Source: an uncultured Varibaculum sp.
GTDB taxonomy: Bacteria > Actinomycetota > Actinomycetes > Actinomycetales > Actinomycetaceae
Direction: 5' to 3'
Assembly (NCBI RefSeq): GCF_902489465.1
Contig: NZ_CABTZZ010000011.1
Location: 1 to 61,940 of the forward strand
Length of the DNA stretch: 61,940 bases
Shown here: positions 9,501 to 17,495 of the stretch, one piece after another
Numbering within the stretch: position 1 is the first letter of the stretch
Layout: every line of letters begins with the position of its first letter
Notes under the pieces: generated by a model
Databases searched by the model: none
What the model saw: only the letters and a program-made list of their open reading frames with translations
What the model was told of the DNA's origin: nothing
Translations under genes and position numbers: made by a program

Positions 9501-9856
9501 CTACCTTCTACTGTGATTTCCCGGTGGAGTCCTCTCCGCTTACCCGCAGGCACCGGGCCGATCCCCGCCTGGCCGAACGTTGGGATCTGGTGGCGTTCGG
9601 GATGGAACTGGGAACTGCCTACAGTGAACTAACTGACCCGCGTGACCAGCGGGAACGCTTTACTCAGCAGTCGCTCGCGGCAGCGGCCGGAGATCCGGAA
9701 GCCATGAGTCTGGACGAAGATTTCTTAAACTGTTTGGAACTGGGGATGACCCCCCTAGGCGGTCTCGGACTGGGAATGGATCGGATGGTAATGATGCTGA
9801 TGGGCTGTGATATTCGGCAGGTATTGGCCTTCCCGTTTGTTAAACCTAAGAATTAA
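6530..9856 (+). CDS. lysX: Bifunctional lysylphosphatidylglycerol synthetase / lysyl-tRNA synthetase
   Basis: A 1108-residue fusion of the mycobacterial LysX type. Residues about 15-245 hold roughly six membrane helices; about 250-570 resemble the MprF/DUF2156 aminoacyl-phosphatidylglycerol transferase domain; an OB-fold anticodon domain starts near 655; and the class II LysRS core fills the rest, with motif 2 at RSFRNEG (about 850) and motif 3 at GLGLGMDRM (about 1077-1085). In mycobacteria LysX charges tRNA-Lys and passes lysine to phosphatidylglycerol, lowering surface charge and protecting against cationic peptides; the same role is likely here. A GGAG element seven bases before ATG, inside the end of rnj, serves as ribosome site. 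It cannot be seen from this window whether a separate lysS exists. Confidence 0.95.
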   Translation: MRVTGNEKSDISWRQRVPAWLGWVYTIAALFCLVMIPLRYSGSRGFGRFSYLVLTMLGVPSTATLGAAVILAFLALLCFSRKRIGVIVLIALHTLHALLSLTALLFSFSNPEVTLAVCLFLGFRLLFSTFVVVILFAAARSFWGRINARSAWKALFVLLSGQLLVFGMGFIMARVLAPRTWDSGTLAFWVFSRMSGWRLPHGNAIRLHLAHLSGFRGLGFFIMVLSGLVMMIAAMRFILGQRAQARTRSEDLALRALLFKWGKADSLSYYATRDNRAVVFSADGQAVVSYGVALGVALAAGDPIGDPSSWENAVQRWKAHCYRQGWIPAVISASAQGARVYRHQGLRVRKMGDEAIITPERFERNSSAGRASLAAQRRVARAGVEIEICRQSELSPAQLQEVAMVAELFRRGNERGFSMSLDRMFAPQEGEQIIVTARGKDGQLQCLLTFVPWGQRAVSLNLMRRAESAVNGVVEAMVLTLLQQGPEKGIDRFSLNFAMFREVFVEGEAVDATINDRAKRALFVKASRFWQLESLYESNARYNPKWLPRYFCFSSDPLVPLSLIAAGILEGFVPAPEAAVRGEPFEWEVDSQYLRELEAMRTEHTAAKLQVKLSEQQRSRRAKAEKLSAAGIESFPAGFDLGIPLSAAKARLDAGETGKAVRSLGRIVARRNHGGVVFWDLHCQGTYLQVVLERGNLTAEQFAHLRLLDLGDLLVVSGHYGASRNGTPSLIAENWTLAAKALRPIPHPAARLDIATRTRERTMTLLNDATAMQRLQARSRALSAVRKELIDRGYLEVETPMLQAVQGGANARPFVTHSNAYQVNMFLRIAPELYLKRLAIAGMGAIFEMGRSFRNEGADATHNPEFTSLEVYKAGSDYREMMTLTRQLYQAAARAIHGKEIALRPVKSPESDNESGEVDFVEVDISGDWRVISVFDAVSEAVGTTVTPDTGEEELRSLCLRHQLTPPPGANSGTLLGTLYDDLVEARTVKPTFYCDFPVESSPLTRRHRADPRLAERWDLVAFGMELGTAYSELTDPRDQRERFTQQSLAAAAGDPEAMSLDEDFLNCLELGMTPLGGLGLGMDRMVMMLMGCDIRQVLAFPFVKPKN

Positions 9857-9898
9857 TAACCAGATTTTGGTGCTAAGAGAAAAAGATTGGGCGGCGAA

Positions 9899-10837
9899 AT
9901 GACGGAAGAAAAAAACAAACTGGTGTCGATAGCGGCGGTGGTTTTGACCCTACCGTTGAAAGTGTCGCGACTGCCCGAACGGGGAACCACCGTTCTTGGT
10001 AGCGCGGAGCGCCCGGGAGTGGGGGAGTCGGCGGAAGTGATGATGGCCGCTGCTCGGCAAGGAGTAAAAGTGGTCAACATGTCTTGCCTGGGCACTGGCC
10101 CTAACTCTACCCAGGCAAGACAAGTACTCAGAGAGGCAAATATCGAGACCCGCACGGTAGAAGTGGTGGGCGATATCGGGATGAAAATTCAGATGATAGA
10201 GGAGGGCGGATACTATGCTTCGGTGCTTACCACCGGGGTGGAAATAGATATTTCTGCTCGCGAGCTAGATAAAGCTTCGATGCATCCGGGAGACGTGGTT
10301 TATATTTCAGCCGGCGATCTCGCCCACACCTCTTATCGAGCAGCGCTTTCTCAATGGCTTCCTTCCTTGCCGGAGCAGGTAAAAGTGGTTATGGCCGCTA
10401 CTCCCCAGATTTCCCAGATCGAACCGCAATACGTTTCCGAGGTATTGCCTTACGTTGATGTGCTTACTTGTAACGAATACGAATCCCAGTTCTTACCTGG
10501 ATCAGTTGGTCACTTGACCTGTGGTTACGTTGTGGAAAAGCTACCCGAATCAGCTTGGGTGGTGGAACGAATTGGATCCTATGGGGCAAAGTTAATCGAT
10601 GCGAACCGGCAAACCATGGTGCCCTCACTGAGTATCAAAGTGGCCGATACCTTGGGAGTCGGATCAGCCCATACCGGGGTGTTGCTGGCGGGATTGGTAA
10701 AAGGACTCGATCCATTTGAGGCTATAGAACGAGCCAATGTTGCCGGAGCCATGGCGGCAGAAAAACACGGAAACGACACCTGCCCCCATGAATCAGAAAT
10801 AGAGCAGCGACTTAGCGAAGTTCCTGACTACCGCTAG
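9899..10837 (+). CDS. PfkB-family carbohydrate-kinase-like protein with altered active site
   Basis: The 312-residue product follows the PfkB/ribokinase fold: an N-terminal sugar-binding half, a middle segment (LTCNEYES) and the C-terminal signature region. The key motif, normally DTxGAGD, reads DTLGVGSAH near residues 250-258, so the catalytic aspartate is replaced by serine (Ser256), and the first glycine-rich motif is also degraded. This argues for a non-catalytic or changed role such as sensing or regulation; substrate unknown. An in-frame TTG lies 12 bases before the chosen ATG and could also be the start. The reading frame is intact and lies between lysX and ftsK on the same strand, so it does not look like a decaying pseudogene. 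Confidence 0.75.
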   Translation: MTEEKNKLVSIAAVVLTLPLKVSRLPERGTTVLGSAERPGVGESAEVMMAAARQGVKVVNMSCLGTGPNSTQARQVLREANIETRTVEVVGDIGMKIQMIEEGGYYASVLTTGVEIDISARELDKASMHPGDVVYISAGDLAHTSYRAALSQWLPSLPEQVKVVMAATPQISQIEPQYVSEVLPYVDVLTCNEYESQFLPGSVGHLTCGYVVEKLPESAWVVERIGSYGAKLIDANRQTMVPSLSIKVADTLGVGSAHTGVLLAGLVKGLDPFEAIERANVAGAMAAEKHGNDTCPHESEIEQRLSEVPDYR

Positions 10838-10940
10838 GAATTGATCTTCTAAAAGCTAATCCGCCTTGAACTGGGAAGCTAGTTGCCGGCGGCGTGGCAA
10901 TCAGCGCCAGAAGAGTCTGTAAGGGTAGAGTGCCAGTGTT

Positions 10941-13448
10941 ATGGTTGCGAAAAAGAATAATAAGAAACGTGGGTCATCCTCTTCCGTTAAAGATAGCTCC
11001 CGGATGCGGGATGGGGTGGCGTTCTTACTTATTGCTTTAGCTACGATGTCGGCGTTAACGGAATGGTTCGCCATGGACGCGTTAGCAACCCGAGCTCTGC
11101 ACCACCTAGCGGCGGGTCTGCTGGGCATTTACAGCATCCTTGCCCCGATAATCTTGGTAGGGGCAGCCATTAGCCTCTTTCGTAACCGCTCCCCGGAAGA
11201 ATCCCACCTCCATATCTTACTGGGGGCGATCGGGATAGCGGCAGCGACAACCGGGATTACCCACGTGGCATGTGCTAGTCCGGGAATCAGCGATTTTGCG
11301 GCAATTGAACACTCCGGGGGAATTCTGGGATGGCTTTTTGGGCATCCCCTGCAAATCCTAGTCTCTGCACCGGGCGCGGTAATTTTACTGGTGCTCTTAG
11401 GTTTGTATTCACTGCTAATCGCCACTGACACTTCTATTTCCCAAGTGTTAGAGGTTATGCGCTCCCTCACCACGCGAGTTAAAGCTAGCTTCGCAAAGTC
11501 ACCTGAAGCCGAGGAAACAGACGGCGAGACCGAAACCAGGGTGGCAGAGGACACCGATAAGGAGTCTCCGTCTCCTCGCACCCGCAGGTTAAAACGCTGG
11601 GAACGGATGGCGGCGGCAGCTGACTCGGCGGAGGAAGCTGATAGTGGCACCCAGGTGTTAGAGCCAGAAATGCCGCAAACGCCAGCCTCGAAAACGGAAC
11701 CTAAACCGCGTACTTCGCGTATGCGGCTGCCTCAAGATGCGGAAGAAACCAAAGTTCTCAGCAGTGCGGGAGCCGTCCCGATGCCAGAAAACGCCGATGG
11801 GGGAGAAAAAACCCAGCTGTTGCTGCCTGGAACCGGAGAAACCGGGATGGAGCTTGCCGATGGGCAAACCTATGAACTGCCCGGGGAGGAGCTGCTAGTT
11901 AAAGGTAAGCCGCATAAGATCCGCTCGGAAGCCAATGATCGGGTAGTTGCAGCTTTGGAAGAAGTATTCACCGAGTTCGGAGTGGACGTAAAAGTTACCG
12001 GATTCTCCCGCGGCCCTACGGTTACTCGTTATGAACTGGAGCTGGGACCGGGGGTAAAAGTTGAGAAGATTACCAACCTGAAAAACAATATCGCTTACGC
12101 GGTAGCCAGTGCGGATGTGCGAATACTGTCCCCGATTCCGGGTAAAAGTGCGATCGGGATCGAAATTCCGAACACCGATCGCGAGATTGTGGCATTGGGC
12201 GACGTGTTACGTTCGGCTGCTGCCCACCGCTCGGCTCATCCGCTCATGGTCGGAGTGGGCAAAGACGTTGAGGGCGGATACGTAGTCACTAACCTGGCAA
12301 AGACTCCTCACCTGCTGGTAGCGGGAGCCACCGGTTCGGGTAAATCTTCTTTTGTAAACTCGATGATTACTTCCCTGTTGATGCGGGCTACCCCCGAGCA
12401 GGTGCGGTTGATTCTAGTTGACCCCAAGCGGGTGGAGCTCACCATCTATCAGGGGATTCCCCATCTGATTACCCCGATTATTACCGATCCCAAGAAGGCG
12501 GCGGAAGCCCTGGAATGGGCGGTTAAAGAGATGGATCACCGCTATAACGATATGGCCAATTTTGGGCATAAACATATTGATTCTTTCAACCAGGCAGTGC
12601 GGGAAGGCGAGGTAGTGCCCCCGCCCGGGTCTGAGCGGGAAATCAGTCCCTACCCCTATCTGTTGATCGTGGTAGACGAGTTAGCCGATATGATGATGGT
12701 CGCTCCTCGGGACGTAGAAGCCTCTATCCAGCGGATTACTCAGTTAGGACGCGCCGCCGGGATTCACTTGGTAGTAGCCACCCAGCGTCCATCGGTAGAT
12801 GTAGTGACCGGTATTATCAAAGCTAATATCCCTTCCCGCTTAGCTTTCGCCACCTCCTCGATTACGGATTCGCGCACTATTTTGGATCAAGGGGGCGCCG
12901 AAGCTCTAATCGGTCAGGGTGACTCCCTCTATCTGCCGGCAGGAACCGCTAAGCCGATGCGTATTCAAGGAGCCTGGGTAGGTGAGGACGAGATTCAACG
13001 GGTAGTCGATTCGGTCAAATCCCAGATGAGTCCGGAATATCGCGAGGATGTAATCGTCAAAGAAGAGGACAAACCAAAAGTTGCCGAAGATATCGGCGAC
13101 GATTTGGATGACCTACTAGAGGCCGCGCAACTGGTGATTAACACCCAGTTAGGTTCGACTTCCATGCTGCAACGCAAACTGCGGGTGGGGTTCGCCCGGG
13201 CGGGCAGGCTAATGGATCTGCTCGAATCGCGAGAAATTGTAGGGCCTTCTCGTGGCTCCAAAGCTCGGGAAGTGTTAGTTTCTCCAGAGCAACTTCCCGA
13301 GGTGTTAGCCATGTTGCGCGGAGAAAAGCCAGCGGTTCCACCTGCGGACACGTCCTCGGAAGGTATGGCCGACAGCGCGGAAGAAGTCCCGTTAGAGGAA
13401 GTGGAAGCTGAAAGTAGCGAGGACGCATGGGAACTTACCGGACGCTAA
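10941..13448 (+). CDS. ftsK: DNA translocase FtsK
   Basis: Septum-located motor that pumps chromosomal DNA during division and helps resolve dimers. The 835-residue protein has four or so N-terminal membrane helices (about residues 25-175), a charged linker rich in Glu, Thr and Pro (about 180-310), the alpha/beta motor with Walker A GATGSGKSS near 462-470 and Walker B LLIVVDELAD near 573-582, and a winged-helix gamma domain near 735-800 for reading polar sequences. A short acidic tail follows. Length and layout are normal for an actinobacterial FtsK. pgsA follows after 50 bases. Confidence 0.96.
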   Translation: MVAKKNNKKRGSSSSVKDSSRMRDGVAFLLIALATMSALTEWFAMDALATRALHHLAAGLLGIYSILAPIILVGAAISLFRNRSPEESHLHILLGAIGIAAATTGITHVACASPGISDFAAIEHSGGILGWLFGHPLQILVSAPGAVILLVLLGLYSLLIATDTSISQVLEVMRSLTTRVKASFAKSPEAEETDGETETRVAEDTDKESPSPRTRRLKRWERMAAAADSAEEADSGTQVLEPEMPQTPASKTEPKPRTSRMRLPQDAEETKVLSSAGAVPMPENADGGEKTQLLLPGTGETGMELADGQTYELPGEELLVKGKPHKIRSEANDRVVAALEEVFTEFGVDVKVTGFSRGPTVTRYELELGPGVKVEKITNLKNNIAYAVASADVRILSPIPGKSAIGIEIPNTDREIVALGDVLRSAAAHRSAHPLMVGVGKDVEGGYVVTNLAKTPHLLVAGATGSGKSSFVNSMITSLLMRATPEQVRLILVDPKRVELTIYQGIPHLITPIITDPKKAAEALEWAVKEMDHRYNDMANFGHKHIDSFNQAVREGEVVPPPGSEREISPYPYLLIVVDELADMMMVAPRDVEASIQRITQLGRAAGIHLVVATQRPSVDVVTGIIKANIPSRLAFATSSITDSRTILDQGGAEALIGQGDSLYLPAGTAKPMRIQGAWVGEDEIQRVVDSVKSQMSPEYREDVIVKEEDKPKVAEDIGDDLDDLLEAAQLVINTQLGSTSMLQRKLRVGFARAGRLMDLLESREIVGPSRGSKAREVLVSPEQLPEVLAMLRGEKPAVPPADTSSEGMADSAEEVPLEEVEAESSEDAWELTGR

Positions 13449-13498
13449 GCACCTATAATGCGTTTTTAGAGCGTAAAAATCTATTAGAGTAGTAGTTG

Positions 13499-14758
13499 AT
13501 GGATAGTAAAGAAAAACCCGCAGCTTCATCGGAAAAGTGGCGGCAAATAATTCCGAATGCCCTAACAATTGCGCGAATTATCTTGGTGCCAGTTTTTATT
13601 GCCTTGATGATTATGCAGCATATGCGGGGGTCAGTATCCCTATTAATCGTGTCTTTGGTGGTCTTTTGTATAGCTTCCTATACCGATCATCTAGACGGTA
13701 AACTGGCGCGTCGCTGGCAGGTGGTTAGTGATTTTGGGAAGCTAGTTGACCCGATCGCGGATAAAGCGCTAATGATTTCGGCTTTCGTTTTACTTTCCCT
13801 ATTCCAGAACCTGTGGTGGTGGTTCACTGCAGTCGTGATTTTACGTGAGGTGGCGGTAACTCTCCTGCGCATGTATCTGCTGCGTTCGGGAGTAGTTTTG
13901 CCGGCCTCTAAAGGCGGGAAAATCAAGACCAGCTTGCAGATCCTAATGGTGTTCTTGTGGATGCTAGCCGGGATTTGCTACCCGTTTAACACCCAGGTGG
14001 GTGTGGTGGTTATGTATTTGGCGATTGCGGTTTTGATTGCCGCTTTCGTGGCCACGGTACTTTCGGGACTGGTCTACTTCCTGGATGCTCACGACAATCA
14101 AAAAGAACAAACTAAAGCAGCGGGTAGTGACGATAAGGGTGAGGAGAATACTTCGCTAGCTAAGCCCGACACGGATACTGCAGAGCTCGGCGAAGGTGGG
14201 CAAGCAACTGATAGTGAACAGGTTCTAGATGACGATGCTTTAGAAGCTAAGAAAACCTGGGAACCGCGGGCAAAGCGTGCGGCCCGGCGCAAAGACCCCC
14301 AAGTGCAGGGAACCACAGAGGATCGGGCGGCAGCTGCAACGGCACCGGAAGCAGAAGTAAGCGATCCGAAAGACAAGGGCGAAGAAGCCTCGGTCTCCCC
14401 TGAGGACACGCCCAACGTTGCCTCCTCAAAGGAAGCTAGGGAAGGCGAGCCCGAGAGCGGGGGAGATCATGCCACCAAGTTTCCTTCGCGGCGTACCCGC
14501 CGGTCCCGGCAGGCGCAAGAGGCTGGGGGACAAGCCGAGCCCCACGATGAGCAGCAAGGAAGTTCGGAGGCTAACCAGCAGTTTCCGGCTCCAGGAAGAA
14601 TCCCAGATTTGTCGGCAGCTAGCGCTAGCCCCACACCTAGCAGCGAGTCAGAGCCTGCGGGCGAAAGCCTCGGGTCAGAAGCATCTGATCCAGCTCCCGA
14701 GGAAACACCCCGGTTTGCCATGACCCGTTCGCAGCTGCGCCGGCAAAAGAAGAAATAA
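13499..14758 (+). CDS. pgsA: CDP-diacylglycerol-glycerol-3-phosphate 3-phosphatidyltransferase with long acidic tail
   Basis: Makes phosphatidylglycerolphosphate, the first step to phosphatidylglycerol and cardiolipin. The CDP-alcohol phosphotransferase motif D-x2-DG-x2-AR-x8-G-x3-D-x3-D is complete at residues 63-88, and several membrane helices cover residues about 20-195. The enzyme should end near residue 200; instead about 215 more residues follow, rich in Glu, Asp, Ser, Pro and Lys and probably disordered in the cytoplasm. The ATG is chosen over an adjacent in-frame TTG. A TATAAT hexamer just after ftsK (13454-13459) might be a promoter. The product feeds both lysX and the PLD-type cardiolipin synthase of this window. 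Confidence 0.9.
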   Translation: MDSKEKPAASSEKWRQIIPNALTIARIILVPVFIALMIMQHMRGSVSLLIVSLVVFCIASYTDHLDGKLARRWQVVSDFGKLVDPIADKALMISAFVLLSLFQNLWWWFTAVVILREVAVTLLRMYLLRSGVVLPASKGGKIKTSLQILMVFLWMLAGICYPFNTQVGVVVMYLAIAVLIAAFVATVLSGLVYFLDAHDNQKEQTKAAGSDDKGEENTSLAKPDTDTAELGEGGQATDSEQVLDDDALEAKKTWEPRAKRAARRKDPQVQGTTEDRAAAATAPEAEVSDPKDKGEEASVSPEDTPNVASSKEAREGEPESGGDHATKFPSRRTRRSRQAQEAGGQAEPHDEQQGSSEANQQFPAPGRIPDLSAASASPTPSSESEPAGESLGSEASDPAPEETPRFAMTRSQLRRQKKK

Positions 14759-14804
14759 TTTATAGTCACGTAGGTCACTTAGCTGTGAACACTGGCACTA
14801 TTCG

Positions 14805-14816
14805 TCCATATATGGA
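14805..14816. repeat. 12-bp perfect palindrome upstream of clgR
   Basis: TCCATATATGGA is a perfect palindrome in the 177-base gap between pgsA and clgR, about 120 bases before the clgR start. It could be an operator, but it is short and AT-rich in the centre and may be chance. Confidence 0.25.
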
Positions 14817-14935
14817 ATGAATCCCGCGAAGATGGTGTTGGAACCGGTGAGAACGCAAGAGAGTATCAAAAGACACCTGCCGGGTTTCATCAGGATAGTA
14901 AATCCGGGCACGGGCAGCAGATAGGGGGATATGCT

Positions 14936-15256
14936 ATGGATATGACAAGCAAAGATTCGGGGAATAAGACTCCGTTGCTGCGCGAAGAGATTGGACTAGT
15001 TCTACGGATGGTACGCCGTTCCCAGGGTCGCACCTTGCGGGAAGTTTCCACCAATGCCCAGGTGTCTTTGGGATATCTTTCGGAAGTAGAGCGCGGACAA
15101 AAAGAAGCTTCTTCGGAACTACTAGCCGCGATTTGTAATGCTCTCGAGGTACCGATGGCAATGGTACTGCGGGAAGTTTCTTTAAGAGTAGCGGTAGCAG
15201 AGGGACTCTCTGTGCGCCGCCAGGTACCAGAAGTTCCGGTGCATTCGGTAGTCTAG
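14936..15256 (+). CDS. clgR: XRE-family regulator, ClgR-like
   Basis: A 106-residue helix-turn-helix protein. The HTH covers about residues 14-75 (LREVSTNAQVSLGYLSEVERG is the turn and recognition region). Size, sequence and the position between pgsA and recA match ClgR, which in Streptomyces, Corynebacterium and Mycobacterium activates clp protease and stress genes. ClgR itself is usually degraded by Clp; the hydrophobic C-terminus ending VHSVV would fit a proteolytic signal (inference). A strong ribosome site, AGGGGG, lies about seven bases before the ATG. DUF3046 follows four bases later. Confidence 0.85.
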   Translation: MDMTSKDSGNKTPLLREEIGLVLRMVRRSQGRTLREVSTNAQVSLGYLSEVERGQKEASSELLAAICNALEVPMAMVLREVSLRVAVAEGLSVRRQVPEVPVHSVV

Positions 15257-15260
15257 CCAG

Positions 15261-15515
15261 GTGAAACGCTCAGAGTTTGACTTTGCCCTGAAAGCCGTTT
15301 TCGGATCGGCTTTCGGGGCATCTTTACTTTCAGATTTATATTTACCTGAAATGCACTCTACTGCCGCGCAGGCTTTAGCCTCAGGAAAAGATCCCCAGCA
15401 GATTTGGGACTGTCTATTGACGCAAACCGATAGTGATCCGCAGCTGCGTTTTATCCATCGCGCTGATCGGAGAACTTTAAATGAGCTCGCGGGTAAAGGA
15501 CTGTTAAGAAACTAA
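15261..15515 (+). CDS. DUF3046 family protein
   Basis: The 84-residue protein matches the DUF3046 pattern: an N-terminal KRSEFDFALKAVFG segment, a middle helix containing AAQALASGKDPQQIWD, and a basic C-terminus. The family is restricted to actinobacteria and typically sits just upstream of recA, as here. Function is unknown. The GTG start lies four bases after the clgR stop, suggesting a two-gene unit. Confidence 0.85.
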   Translation: MKRSEFDFALKAVFGSAFGASLLSDLYLPEMHSTAAQALASGKDPQQIWDCLLTQTDSDPQLRFIHRADRRTLNELAGKGLLRN

Positions 15516-15589
15516 CGGGAAAATAGGGTCATTTGTGCCGAGTTAATAGTTTTTAGTCGGCTTATATTATCTTTCTTCCGCATTTCATT

Positions 15590-15618
15590 TTGTCGAACAT
15601 CTGTTCGCTAGGTACAGT
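15590..15618 (+). promoter_or_regulatory. recA promoter (-35 TTGTCG, -10 TACAGT)
   Basis: TTGTCG at 15590-15595 and TACAGT at 15613-15618 are separated by exactly 17 bases. The LexA box overlaps the -35 element and spacer, the expected place for repression. A transcription start near 15625 would leave a leader of about 160 bases before the recA ATG. Confidence 0.6.
15593..15608. promoter_or_regulatory. LexA (SOS) box of recA
   Basis: TCGAACATCTGTTCGC matches the actinobacterial/Bacillus-type SOS box (TCGAAC-N4-GTTCGA) at all but the last base. It overlaps the likely recA promoter, so LexA should repress recA until DNA damage. Confidence 0.9.
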
Positions 15619-15786
15619 TGTACTCAGACGCGCACTCGGTGATTTTTCCTTTGCGGATTATCGCCAAGCTGTTAAACGTAATTGGCCGTACGTAGCGTTA
15701 GCTTGGAGCCTCGGAGAGGGGTACCCCAAGGCAAAACCCAGGCCAGCCCAGTAATAGTTCGGAGAGAACCAGGAAGGATAAGCACC

Positions 15787-16860
15787 ATGGCAAAAAAGAC
15801 CGCAAAACGGCAAGTAAATGCAGGTGGAAACCGGGAACAAGCCCTAGATATGGCGCTAGCGGCAATAGATAAGCAATTCGGTAAAGGCTCAGTGATGCGC
15901 CTAGGGGAAAACACCCATCGCCAAGTAGAAGTCATCTCAACTGGTTCTGTGGCCTTAGATATCGCCCTGGGGGTGGGCGGATTACCGCGGGGACGAATTA
16001 TCGAGATTTACGGTCCGGAATCTTCCGGTAAAACCACCGTAGCCCTGCATGCGGTAGCGGCCGCCCAAAAAGCCGGCGGGAATGCCGCTTTTATTGATGC
16101 CGAGCACGCCCTCGACCCCGAATACGCCAAGAAACTAGGGGTTAATACGGATGAACTCTTGGTTGCCCAGCCTGATACCGGGGAGCAGGCTTTAGAAATC
16201 GCCGATATGCTGGTGCGTTCGGGGGGCATTGATATTTTAGTCATCGACTCGGTAGCAGCGCTGGTTCCCAAAGCGGAAATCGATGGGGAAATGGGCGATT
16301 CCCATGTAGGCTTGCAGGCTCGCTTAATGAGCCAGGCTCTGCGGAAAATGACCGGGGCGCTATCTGCCACCGGTACCACCGCGATTTTCATTAACCAGTT
16401 GCGGGAAAAGATCGGGGTTTTCTTCGGCTCGCCCGAAACCACTACCGGCGGTAAAGCCCTGAAGTTCTATGCCTCGGTGCGCATTGATGTGCGCCGTATC
16501 GAAACCTTAAAGGACTCCTCGGGGCCGATTGGTTCTCGTACCCGCGCGAAAGTGGTAAAGAACAAGATGGCGCCGCCTTTCAAGACCGCTGAGTTTGACC
16601 TGATGTACGGGGAAGGGATCTCTCGCGAAGCCTCGATTATCGACTTGGCGACCGATCTGGCAATCGTGCGTAAATCAGGAGCCTGGTACACCTATGAGGG
16701 CGACCAATTGGGGCAAGGGAAAGAAAACGTACGGCAGTATCTGAAGGATAATGCCGAATTAGCGGATGAAATCGAAGAAAAGATTTTGAAAGCCGTCGGC
16801 ATTATTGGGGAAGATACTGGCGAAGATAGCGCGGCTGCGGATGCCGGTAGCGACAAGTAA
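15787..16860 (+). CDS. recA: Recombinase RecA
   Basis: Forms filaments on single-stranded DNA, drives strand exchange and stimulates LexA self-cleavage. The 357-residue protein has Walker A GPESSGKT at residues 76-83, a Walker B LVIDSVAAL segment near 150, and the usual C-terminal acidic tail. No intein interrupts it. The reading frame is open for 35 more codons upstream, but the ATG at 15787 gives the family N-terminus MAKK and is preceded by AGGAAGG. recX follows after 21 bases, the usual pairing. Confidence 0.98.
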   Translation: MAKKTAKRQVNAGGNREQALDMALAAIDKQFGKGSVMRLGENTHRQVEVISTGSVALDIALGVGGLPRGRIIEIYGPESSGKTTVALHAVAAAQKAGGNAAFIDAEHALDPEYAKKLGVNTDELLVAQPDTGEQALEIADMLVRSGGIDILVIDSVAALVPKAEIDGEMGDSHVGLQARLMSQALRKMTGALSATGTTAIFINQLREKIGVFFGSPETTTGGKALKFYASVRIDVRRIETLKDSSGPIGSRTRAKVVKNKMAPPFKTAEFDLMYGEGISREASIIDLATDLAIVRKSGAWYTYEGDQLGQGKENVRQYLKDNAELADEIEEKILKAVGIIGEDTGEDSAAADAGSDK

Positions 16861-16881
16861 GGGCGATTTGACTCTATCTTC

Positions 16882-17466
16882 ATGGTTAAGTATTTAGATC
16901 CGGAAAGTGATTTTGGCCTTCCCCGTCGGCGGAAGAAAAGTCCCAATCTGGCGGCGCGGCGGCAAAAGAATGCTGAGCTTCCTAGAGCGGATGCATTAGC
17001 TGCGGCCAGGGAGGCAGCGCTGCGAGTGCTAGATCGCACCGCTGCCTCCAGTTCCCAGATTCGCCAAAAACTCACTAAGGCGGGTTTCCTTCCGGAGATA
17101 GCTGATGAAATCGTCACTCGCTTTAGTGAAGTGGGACTGCTAGATGACCGTGAATATGCTGCCATGCTGGTGCGTACCCGCTTTCAAGAACGCGGCCTGG
17201 TAGGCAGAGCTTTGATTCAGGAATTAAATCGGAAAGGTATTGCTCCTGACCTGCAGCAAGAAGCCTTAGCGCAGATTTGCCCGGAACAAGAGGTGCAAAG
17301 TGCTCGGATGCTAGCGGAAAAAAAGGCGCGCTCTTTGCATAATGTTTCTTATCCGCAGGCAATGCGCCGGATAGGTTCATTTTTAGCTCGCAAAGGATAC
17401 TCGCCCAGCCAGTGCCGCCAAGCTACCCGCGAAGTATTGGCAGATAGAGATTTCGAAACCGAATAG
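16882..17466 (+). CDS. recX: Regulatory protein RecX
   Basis: A small helical protein that binds RecA filaments and tempers their activity. The 194-residue product has the repeated three-helix units of RecX, for example the segments RVLDRTAASSSQIRQKLTKA and LLDDREYAAMLVRTR, after a basic N-terminal extension of about 35 residues. The position directly after recA supports the call, and the two are probably cotranscribed under LexA control. Confidence 0.92.
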   Translation: MVKYLDPESDFGLPRRRKKSPNLAARRQKNAELPRADALAAAREAALRVLDRTAASSSQIRQKLTKAGFLPEIADEIVTRFSEVGLLDDREYAAMLVRTRFQERGLVGRALIQELNRKGIAPDLQQEALAQICPEQEVQSARMLAEKKARSLHNVSYPQAMRRIGSFLARKGYSPSQCRQATREVLADRDFETE

Positions 17467-17495
17467 ACACAGCCGGCTCGTGCCATGATGGAACT

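Noticed and set aside
15682..15786. recA starting 35 codons further upstream
   Set aside because: The upstream residues do not match RecA, while AGGAAGG and MAKK fit the ATG at 15787.
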